Shown: positions 7,823 through 13,655 of the stretch, piece after piece
How the letters are laid out: every line of letters starts with the position of its first letter
Position numbering within the stretch: the stretch's first letter is position 1
From: DIGJ01 sp031553075
GTDB lineage: Bacteria; Bacillota; Clostridia; Lachnospirales; Lachnospiraceae
DNA length: 18,296 nucleotides
Reading direction: 5' to 3'
Assembly: GCA_031553075.1 (NCBI GenBank)
Contig: JAVBLX010000155.1
Location: forward strand, 1 to 18,296
Translations under genes and position numbers: made by a program
Notes under the pieces: model-generated
Seen by the model: the letters and a program-made list of their open reading frames with translations, nothing else
Database searches by the model: none
Told to the model about the DNA's origin: nothing

Positions 7823-8824
7823 ATGAAGTGGCAAATGGATAATTACGGTGAAATTCTCATATACCAATCAGATGATGGTTTGACAAACATAGAAGTCAAA
7901 ATTCAGGATGAAACTGTATGGCTGACACAGCAGCAAATGGCTGATTTGTTTCAAACATCACGAACGAATGTGGTAGAACATATAAAACATATTTATGATG
8001 AAGGTGAACTTGATGAAAATTCAACCTGTCGGAAATTCCGACAGGTTCGAAAAGAAGGAAATCGTGACGTGGCACGAGAGATGCCATTTTACAACCTTGA
8101 CATGATTATTTCCCTTGGCTATAGGGTGAAATCTGCAATTGCGACTAATTTTAGACGTTGGGCAACCGAACGCTTGAAAGAATATATGATTAAAGGCTTT
8201 ACTATGGATGATGAGCGATTGAAGGGAAATGGCGGTGGAAACTATTGGAAAGAATTGTTGGATCGAATTCGGGATATTCGGTCTTCGGAGAAAGTTTTAT
8301 ACCGCCAAGTGCTTGATTTGTATGCGACGAGTGTAGATTATAATCCGAATAGTGAAGAGTCTATTAAATTCTTTAAAATAGTACAAAATAAGCTGCATTT
8401 TGCAGCTCATGGGCACACAGCGGCAGAAGTAATCTATGAACGGGCAGACGCAGAAAAACCATTTATGGGGCTCACTTCATTTTCTGGTGAACTGCCAGCA
8501 TTAAAAGATATTGGTATCGCGAAAAATTATTTGAAAGAGGATGAGTTAAAGATTTTGAATAATCTCGTATCCGGTTATTTTGACTTAGCGGAAATCAGTG
8601 CAATTGAGCATAAACCTATGTATATGGGCGATTATGTGAAACAATTGGATTCTATTTTGTCTTCTGGTAATCGGAAACTATTGATTGGCTCTGGTTCTGT
8701 CAGCCATAAGCAAGCACTGGATAAAGCAAAGAGTGAATATCGTAAATATCAAGAAATTACAATTACTCCAGTAGAAGAGGCTTATTTAGAGTGTATTAAG
8801 GAAGTTTCAAAGAAGAGAAAATAG
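7823..8824 (+). CDS. RhuM family protein (copy 1)
   Basis: A 333-residue member of the Virulence_RhuM family. The N-terminus has an ETVWLTQQQMADLFQTSRTN helix-turn-helix-like segment similar to those of phage antirepressor/DinD-type proteins. Then come PFYNLDMIISLGYRVKS, RRWATERLKEYMIKGF, the DERLKG turn, YRQVLDLYATSVDYNP and HTAAEVIYERADAEKPFMGL. The function of RhuM is unknown; members occur on genomic islands and are sometimes fused to Fic/Doc domains. The start could be ATG 7823 (2 nt after AAGGAAGG) or ATG 7835, where similarity to copy 2 begins (MDNYGEILIYQ). It is clearly paralogous to 12303-13292, and both are followed by the same block and a rumA-end relic. Position 8023-8047 carries a perfect internal palindrome. 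Confidence 0.9.
   Translation: MKWQMDNYGEILIYQSDDGLTNIEVKIQDETVWLTQQQMADLFQTSRTNVVEHIKHIYDEGELDENSTCRKFRQVRKEGNRDVAREMPFYNLDMIISLGYRVKSAIATNFRRWATERLKEYMIKGFTMDDERLKGNGGGNYWKELLDRIRDIRSSEKVLYRQVLDLYATSVDYNPNSEESIKFFKIVQNKLHFAAHGHTAAEVIYERADAEKPFMGLTSFSGELPALKDIGIAKNYLKEDELKILNNLVSGYFDLAEISAIEHKPMYMGDYVKQLDSILSSGNRKLLIGSGSVSHKQALDKAKSEYRKYQEITITPVEEAYLECIKEVSKKRK
8023..8047. repeat. Perfect 25-nt palindrome inside rhuM1
   Basis: Arms AACCTGTCGGAA (8023-8034) and TTCCGACAGGTT (8036-8047) are exact reverse complements around one base (8035), the third base of a Lys codon. The arms encode TCRK and FRQV. A palindrome of different sequence occupies the identical codon position in rhuM2. Confidence 0.95.
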
Positions 8825-8835
8825 ATATTTTTGAG

Positions 8836-8932
8836 GGAATGGGATAATACCTTAAGTGGGGTAAACTTTTGCCCCACCGCGATACTACAAGCAAATAGTT
8901 TGGCCAAATGGTATGTTGTCTGTGCTTTAATC
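8836..8932. repeat. Shared end block, copy 1 (GGAAT...TAATACC plus TGGGGTAA palindrome)
   Basis: Starts GGAATGGGATAATACC and contains the near-palindrome TGGGGTAAAC/TTTTGCCCCA (8857-8876), then ATACTA and a tract leading to the rumA-end relic. It aligns with 13429-13525 in the same order and spacing. Possible roles are a recombinase or excisionase site at an element end, or an rhuM 3' hairpin; there is no T tract for a terminator. Confidence 0.7.
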
Positions 8933-8974
8933 CATGTGGAAACCGTTTGTTTGCTGTCGCGAAAAGCCCTGTAA
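8933..8974 (+). pseudogene. Relic of an rlmD/rumA 3' end (copy 1)
   Basis: Reads CAT GTG GAA ACC GTT TGT ... TAA, i.e. HVETVCLLSRKAL then stop. This matches the end of the upstream methyltransferase (HVETVVLLSQKG) and the usual HVETVCLL ending of the family. Similarity stops abruptly upstream of CATGT. Interpreted as a duplicated attachment site left by integration at the 3' end of the gene. Confidence 0.7.
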
Positions 8975-9282
8975 ATCAAAGGATTTTGGCGATTTGGTAC
9001 AGAAGTGGAAGTGTGCTTTTACGCTATCAGAGTGGCAGTGAAGAAACTGATTTACCCCGGGGTGAGGATTCTGAAGATAACGGCATACATTTTGGCAAAA
9101 CGATACTTTACCGCAAAACAGGAAGTAGATCAAACAAGGCAGCATTTGGAATTTGGCTTTAGACTTGGACAAAGTAGATTTTCTGGAATAACATTGAAAA
9201 TGTGATTATAAATATTCAATATGGTCCTTTAGTTTTGCATGTAATATGATTCAGAAAATCAGAAATTTTATGGAGAAATCTA
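8975..9282. other. Stretch without a supportable gene before the hydrolase
   Basis: About 300 bp. An 84-codon ORF (8908-9162) overlaps the rumA-end relic in a different frame and has no domain or ribosome binding site, so it was not called. The phrase CATTTTGGCAAAA at 9089-9101 resembles TATTTTGGCAAAA in 5386-5874, a weak hint that the two unit starts are related. GGAG at 9272-9275 serves the next gene. Confidence 0.45.
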
Positions 9283-10338
9283 ATGAAGAAAAAGATAATG
9301 AAAGTTATTAAAAGAATAGCAACTGTTCTATTTGTTGTATCCATTGCATTCTTTCTAATTAGGGCAATCGGTAAAGGAATTTACAATCAGACTCCTGATG
9401 ATGGCATCAATGAGTCCATGTATATTGATATTAATGGCACGAAACAGTGGATTAACATTTATGGAGAAGATGTAAATAACCCGGTCTTGTTGTATTTGCA
9501 TGGTGGACCAGGTTCTGCATCGAGTGATATAGACTATGCGTTTACAAGAAAATGGGCAGATGTATATACTGTGGTAACATGGGATCAGCGTAATTGTGGA
9601 AAAAGTTATAATGCAGAACAGAATGATATAGTGTTGACGCGAGAATTGTTTTTGACAGATGGAAAAGAAGTGACCGAGTTCTTGCTAAATTACCTTTCAA
9701 AAGACAAAATTACGATTCTAGGACATTCATGGGGGTCTATTTATGGGGCGAATTTGATACTTGAATATCCTGAATATTATGAATGTTTTATTGGAGCAGG
9801 GCAACTTGTTGATTACTTGGAAAATGAAGAGGCGCTTAAGCAGGAAGCTATGTTGTGGGCAGAAGGTGATGAAGAAACCCTGAAATTAGTAAATCAATTA
9901 ACACCTGATAAAGTCACTATGGAGCACATTAATGCAAGAAAAGCAATTATGCAAAAATATGGTTATGGTATGATGGTAAATGGTTCTGATTACAATTTGG
10001 TTACAACCATAATATTTAATCCTAACTATTCAATTATTGATTGGATCAATTATTTTAAAAGAAATATGAGTGTATATTTAGATTTCTTTGAGTCTGCAGA
10101 ATTTGCTTCATTCACTTTAATAGGCAAAACCGATTATCAAGTGCCTTTTTATAACATAAATGGAGATATGGATTATCAAACGAATTACAAATTGGCACAG
10201 GAATATTTTGAAGAAGTAAACGCACCATATAAGCAGATGTTTATAATGGAAAATATGACGCATGGTTTATTAGAATCGGATTCAGATGGTTTTTCTGAGA
10301 TTGTTCATCAAATTGCGAAAACAGAAAGAGAAAGATAA
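9283..10338 (+). CDS. Membrane-anchored alpha/beta hydrolase, proline iminopeptidase-like (S33)
   Basis: A 351-residue alpha/beta hydrolase. Residues 1-30 are a basic stretch plus one hydrophobic helix (ATVLFVVSIAFFLIRAI), an uncleaved signal anchor that would place the catalytic domain outside the membrane. Family motifs: LYLHGGPGSAS (oxyanion HGGPG, residues 73-77), TWDQRNCGKS, nucleophile elbow GHSWGS (Ser149), candidate acid in NINGDMDYQT (about Asp297), and His327 in NMTHGLL. HGGPG with WDQRGxGxS-like sequence points to the proline iminopeptidase/S33 group; the substrate may be a peptide or small ester. The ATG is 7 nt after GGAG. It is immediately followed by a GNAT relic, suggesting an original small-molecule modification cargo of this unit. 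Confidence 0.9.
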   Translation: MKKKIMKVIKRIATVLFVVSIAFFLIRAIGKGIYNQTPDDGINESMYIDINGTKQWINIYGEDVNNPVLLYLHGGPGSASSDIDYAFTRKWADVYTVVTWDQRNCGKSYNAEQNDIVLTRELFLTDGKEVTEFLLNYLSKDKITILGHSWGSIYGANLILEYPEYYECFIGAGQLVDYLENEEALKQEAMLWAEGDEETLKLVNQLTPDKVTMEHINARKAIMQKYGYGMMVNGSDYNLVTTIIFNPNYSIIDWINYFKRNMSVYLDFFESAEFASFTLIGKTDYQVPFYNINGDMDYQTNYKLAQEYFEEVNAPYKQMFIMENMTHGLLESDSDGFSEIVHQIAKTERER

Positions 10339-10341
10339 TTC

Positions 10342-10534
10342 AAATTTAAGAGGGAGGATCTTAGTAATAATAAAAAAGATTTGCAAGGGCAAGGTATTGG
10401 TACAAAATTAATTCAAGAGATAGAAAATATATGTCCGCAAAAATGATAGGAATTATTTATAAGTTCAAAAAGTTCAAGAAATATAAAATTATACGAGCGA
10501 TTAGGATATCATGTTTTGGAAGAAAAAGCTGTAA
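10342..10534 (+). pseudogene. GNAT acetyltransferase relic interrupted by an insertion sequence
   Basis: One frame reads the C-terminal part of a GNAT acetyltransferase: LQGQGIGTKLIQEIENICPQ (acetyl-CoA-binding QGxGIG motif), two adjacent stops (TGA TAG at 10444-10449), then ELFISSKSSRNIKLYERLGY and HVLEEKAV. The N-terminal half is missing. The IS1182-like element then interrupts it. Joining both sides across the 12-bp duplication continues the frame as KLKGEQCSG to a TAA at 12308-12310. That stop overlaps the GTG start of rhuM2, so the acetyltransferase and rhuM2 were once adjacent and probably translationally coupled. It is a dead gene three times over: 5' loss, nonsense codons, and insertion. 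Confidence 0.8.
10523..10534. repeat. Target-site duplication, left copy
   Basis: AAAAAGCTGTAA directly abuts the left terminal repeat of the insertion sequence; an identical copy is at 12270-12281. Confidence 0.85.
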
Positions 10535-10675
10535 TAGGTAATTGCGAAACAAGTTCGCAATCTTGATTTCAAGCAAAGAAAGGGCTCAATAACACCGAAC
10601 TCTCGAGATGAGCTGGAAAGTCCTTATTTTAGACGCACTTTAATAAGCCTCATAACATCATGAAGTTCGTGATAT

Positions 10676-12132
10676 TTATGCAATTAATGGTTTTAAGCTT
10701 CGAATTAATTGGTGTCTGTCTAGTTTGTCAGCAACCATAACCGTTAGCAGTTGGCTAATCCCTGCCAGTAACAAATCTGCATGGAGTGTTTTCTCATCTC
10801 GGGTCTTCCGATTGGCACACAGAAGCTGTCCTTGATCTGGTTGATGGTCTTTTCTACATTGACCCGGACCTTATAGGTAATATCCCATTCATCTGTTCCA
10901 CGGGCACATCCAGGATAGGCTCGAAGGTTCTTTTCGGGATAAATATAGAACATCCGCCCACAGGACGATGTGGTACAGGGGTCAGCGCACTGACAAACAC
11001 GGCTTGACTTCTTGGTGACTTTATCATACTTCCATTTCATTTCAGGGCAGACGAACTTCATCGAAGGAAGTCCACAGCGTAAATGCGTTTTACTTCCTTC
11101 CCGTTTCATCGGGCGAGTCGGATCTTTGGGGCAACATGGAATTCCTTCTTCATTTAGAGAGCAATCGGCATCTTCCAGTGAAAGACGCCCATTTAGAGGG
11201 ATAAATGCTTTTTCAAAATGTAGTTCATGGAAGAGGTCATGGTAAATCTGAATGGAATCAAAGGCAGAATCTCCAAGGAAAGTCTTTGGATTGATAAGTG
11301 GATGCATCTTAAAAAAATCGGTCAGAACCGGAATGAGAGCCTTGGCATCCGCAAGGGATTTATCCTCATCTGGAGAATCTGATTTCTTTTCCACTATGAT
11401 GTCCGGATGTGCTTTTAAGAAATCCTGATTGTAAAAGGAAATGTCGCGGATAATTCCCAGTCCATTGGTTATCACGCCGAACTTATAAGCATAGCAGAAA
11501 TGTCCATTGATATACATCTGCTGGATGGCTGGATTGGCTGCGGCATGAGAAGGCATAGAGCCATAGGCAGCTTTATAAGGATCATAAGAATTGTCCAGCC
11601 CCTTTGCCTTTTTAAAAGCTTTCAATTGCTTAATGATGTTGTTGGCATATTTGGGATTATTTTCGGTAACCCAAGCTTCAATGCCGGAAGTATCAAAAAT
11701 AGTCATGGAAGCTAAATTAGGATCCATCTTTTGGCAAATTGGCTCCGTCAAATCAACAAGATTGCGGAACATAGATTGTAAGTCCAAAAGGAAATCTTGT
11801 TTAAAGCGAGTAAACTTAGAAGCATCAGGAACGACATCAAAGCCACAGAAGTCACGTAATTCTTGCGAGAATAAGAGGAAAAGGATTAAAAGTGAATCGG
11901 TGGGAATGGAAAATATGCGCTGTAAAATAAGAGCCCAAAGCATTGGATAAAGCAGATGCTTACGAGGTCTTCCGGTGGCAGCGTGAAAGTGATGGACAAA
12001 AGACACTGGAACAATTTCGTCCAAATCAATGGTTTGTTCAAGTAAAGCTAGAAACTGATGTTTGTCATGATTAAATTTATCTTGGCAATCTGAAAAAATA
12101 TCTGCCAAAGAAAGCTGTTTGTATGGTATCAT
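10676..12132 (-). pseudogene. IS1182-like DDE transposase, frameshifted near the C-terminus
   Basis: Open from ATG 12132 (AAGGAG upstream) for 462 codons to a stop at 10744. Candidate catalytic residues are Asp in MTIFDTSGIE, Asp in FLGDSAFDS and Glu in NVEKTINQI; the N-terminal region (HHFHAATGRPRKHLLYPMLW) is a DUF772-type domain. A Cys-rich insert follows (CPEMKWKYDK ... CQCADPCTTSSCGR). After VPIGR the main frame goes to an unrelated tail ending LANC, whereas the overlapping frame reads RDEKTLHADLLLAGISQLL and then DRHQLIRSLKPLIA, with a stop at 10676-10678, the expected family C-terminus. A single-base loss just before CCCGAGATGAG explains it. The transposase probably lacks its normal last ~50 residues. 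Family IS1182 versus a near relative within the IS5/IS1182 group is not certain. Confidence 0.85.
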
Positions 12133-12221
12133 ATAAGTGCAACTCCTTTTTGGGCATGGTTAATTGTTTCTCGCAACTCAATTTTACCACAAACCAGTGA
12201 GGAGTTGTTTTATTTTTTAAC

Positions 12222-12248
12222 AAAAAACAACCCGTATTTATGCGGGTT
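12222..12248 (-). terminator. Inward-facing intrinsic terminator at the IS right end
   Basis: On the minus strand, stem AACCCG/CGGGTT (arms 12243-12248 and 12229-12234) with an 8-nt loop is followed by GTTTTTTG. It sits between the element end and the transposase start, so it would block transcription entering the IS from its right flank, a common insertion-sequence safeguard. Confidence 0.6.
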
Positions 12249-12269
12249 ATGGCGTTTCGCAAACGCCTA

Positions 12270-12281
12270 AAAAAGCTGTAA
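12270..12281. repeat. Target-site duplication, right copy
   Basis: AAAAAGCTGTAA, identical to 10523-10534, directly after the right terminal repeat. It also marks where the GNAT reading frame resumes. Confidence 0.85.
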
Positions 12282-12302
12282 AACTGAAAGGAGAACAATG
12301 CA

Positions 12303-13292
12303 GTGGATAATCATGGGGAGATGTTAATTTATCAGACGGAAGATGGTTTGACCAAAATAGATGTCAATATGTATGATGAAACGGTCTGGCTTTCTATTGA
12401 CCAAATGGCTGAATTGTTTCAGAGGGACAAGTCTACCATATCAAGGCACATAAAAAATATTTTTGAAGATGGGGAACTTGTGCGGAATTCAGTTGTTGCA
12501 AATTTTGCAACAACTGCTTCTGACGGAAAAAATTATCAGGTCGATTACTACAATCTTGATGTAATTATTTCGGTAGGCTATCGTGTGAAATCAAAGCGTG
12601 GTGTACAGTTTCGTATATGGGCAACAAGCATTTTAAAGGAGTATATCAAAAAAGGTTTTGCGATGGATGATGAGCGGCTGAAAGAACTGGGCGGCGGTGG
12701 ATATTTTAAAGAACTTTTAGCAAGAATCCGTGATATCCGAGCATCCGAAAAGGTGTTCTACCGTCAAGTGTTAGAAATCTATGCGACAAGCATAGACTAC
12801 AATCCAAAAGCGGAAGTTTCCATTCAGTTTTTCAAGAGAGTGCAGAATAAAATCCACTATGCCATTTCGGGAGAAACAGCTGCTGAGGTTATTTATCATC
12901 GTGCAGATGCCGAAAAAGATTTTATGGGACTAATGACGTTTTCCGGAGATCAGCCAACGCTACGAGAAGCAAAAATTGCTAAGAATTATCTAGGTGAAAA
13001 GGAGCTTCGAGCAATGGGACAGTTGGTTTCAGGATATCTTGATTTTGCAGAAAGACAGGCTGAACGAGAGATACATATGACAATGGAAGATTGGGCAAAG
13101 CATCTGGATGGTATTTTAACTTCGACAGGAGAAAATCTTCTTACTGGAAATGGTACAATCAGCCACTTACAAGCTATGGAAAAGGCTCAAACAGAGTATA
13201 AAAAATATAAGTCTAAAACCCTTAGCAGTGTAGAGAAGGATTATTTGGAAAGTATAAAACTATTGGAGCAAAAGGGGAAACAGCAAAAATGA
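12303..13292 (+). CDS. RhuM family protein (copy 2)
   Basis: A 329-residue RhuM-family protein, paralogue of 7823-8824 over its whole length. It has ETVWLSIDQMAELFQRDKST (helix-turn-helix-like), YYNLDVIISVGYRVKSKRG, YRQVLEIYATSIDYNPKA and GETAAEVIYHRADAEKDFMG. The start is GTG at 12303, 9 nt after AAAGGAG and aligned with MDNYGE of copy 1. An ATG at 12298 is out of frame and gives only nine codons. Its start overlaps the stop of the ancestral GNAT frame. A frameshifted small ORF overlaps its stop by ATGA. It contains a perfect 27-nt palindrome at 12490-12516. Role unknown: DNA binding is likely from the N-terminus; any toxin or virulence function is unproven. Confidence 0.9.
   Translation: MDNHGEMLIYQTEDGLTKIDVNMYDETVWLSIDQMAELFQRDKSTISRHIKNIFEDGELVRNSVVANFATTASDGKNYQVDYYNLDVIISVGYRVKSKRGVQFRIWATSILKEYIKKGFAMDDERLKELGGGGYFKELLARIRDIRASEKVFYRQVLEIYATSIDYNPKAEVSIQFFKRVQNKIHYAISGETAAEVIYHRADAEKDFMGLMTFSGDQPTLREAKIAKNYLGEKELRAMGQLVSGYLDFAERQAEREIHMTMEDWAKHLDGILTSTGENLLTGNGTISHLQAMEKAQTEYKKYKSKTLSSVEKDYLESIKLLEQKGKQQK
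12490..12516. repeat. Perfect 27-nt palindrome inside rhuM2
   Basis: Arms CAGTTGTTGCAAA (12490-12502) and TTTGCAACAACTG (12504-12516) are exact reverse complements around base 12503, the third base of an Asn codon. The arms encode VVAN and FATT. It sits at the same codon position as the palindrome in rhuM1 but with largely different arms. Confidence 0.95.
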
Positions 13293-13413
13293 ACCGGTCA
13301 AACCTTATTTACAATGTTATTTCACTTATAAATGAAGGTGCAATTAATTACCAAGATCTCAAGAATTTAGTGATGAACTGAAGAAAACGGTGAGATTCTT
13401 TGTTGAAAGATAA
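13289..13413 (+). pseudogene. Small ORF after rhuM2, probably frameshifted
   Basis: ATG at 13289 overlaps the rhuM2 stop (ATGA). Frame 2 reads MNRSNLIYNVISLINEGAIN then YQDLKNLVMN and stops at 13379-13381. From 13363 the next frame reads EFSDELKKTVRFFVER and stops at 13411-13413. Joining the two gives a plausible ~41-residue protein with the DLEEFSDELK-like ending I associate with short proteins in Clostridia, so a one-base indel near 13360 is likely. Function unknown; rhuM1 has no counterpart. Confidence 0.5.
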
Positions 13414-13428
13414 TCAAGAAACATCGAT

Positions 13429-13525
13429 GGAATGGGGTAATACCGTAGGTGGGGTAAAGCCTTACCCCATAATACTAAAGAAGAAAAATGATTTCGCCAT
13501 GTAGTATAAGGAATAACTTACACCG
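13429..13525. repeat. Shared end block, copy 2
   Basis: Starts GGAATGGGGTAATACC and contains the near-palindrome TGGGGTAAAG/CCTTACCCCA (13450-13469), then ATACTA, and leads to the second rumA-end relic. It aligns with 8836-8932. The repeated TGGGGTAA words look like a protein-binding array. Confidence 0.7.
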
Positions 13526-13564
13526 CATGTTGAGACAGTTTGTTTGCTAGAGAGAAAGGCATAG
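13526..13564 (+). pseudogene. Relic of an rlmD/rumA 3' end (copy 2)
   Basis: Reads CAT GTT GAG ACA GTT TGT TTG CTA ... TAG, i.e. HVETVCLLERKA then stop, with ACA CCG just upstream (TPHVE) as in many family members. It is the third copy of this gene end in the window, counting the intact gene. Read as the outermost attachment-site remnant, closing the accessory block that starts at the intact gene. Confidence 0.7.
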
Positions 13565-13655
13565 AAAGGCTGTATATTGGGCGTTTGCCTTGCCGGGGGC
13601 TGCAAGACAAAATCTGCTATAATCAACGGATACTGATGATGAGTTTTCCATCTTC

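Larger units (their letters stand above)
10535..12269 (-). mobile_element. IS1182-like insertion sequence, 1735 bp
   Basis: Terminal inverted repeats are TAGGTAATTGCGAAAC (10535-10550) and, on the complement, TAGGCGTTTGCGAAAC (12269-12254), matching at 13 of 16 positions. A 12-bp direct repeat flanks both ends exactly. Each tip also carries a small palindrome: ATTGCGAA/TTCGCAAT at 10541-10561 and GGCGTTT/AAACGCC at 12251-12267. It contains one transposase gene on the minus strand, with a 3' frameshift. It inserted into the tail of a GNAT gene. Confidence 0.88.

Noticed and set aside
8857..8876. Near-palindrome after rhuM1 as an intrinsic terminator
   Set aside because: No T tract follows; the same motif is duplicated after rhuM2 next to a rumA-end relic, which fits a binding site better.
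8908..9162. 84-codon plus-strand ORF
   Set aside because: It runs through the rumA-end relic in another frame and has no supporting start signal or domain.
11591..11950. 119-codon plus-strand ORF within the IS1182-like element
   Set aside because: Antisense shadow of the transposase; no ribosome binding site or domain.
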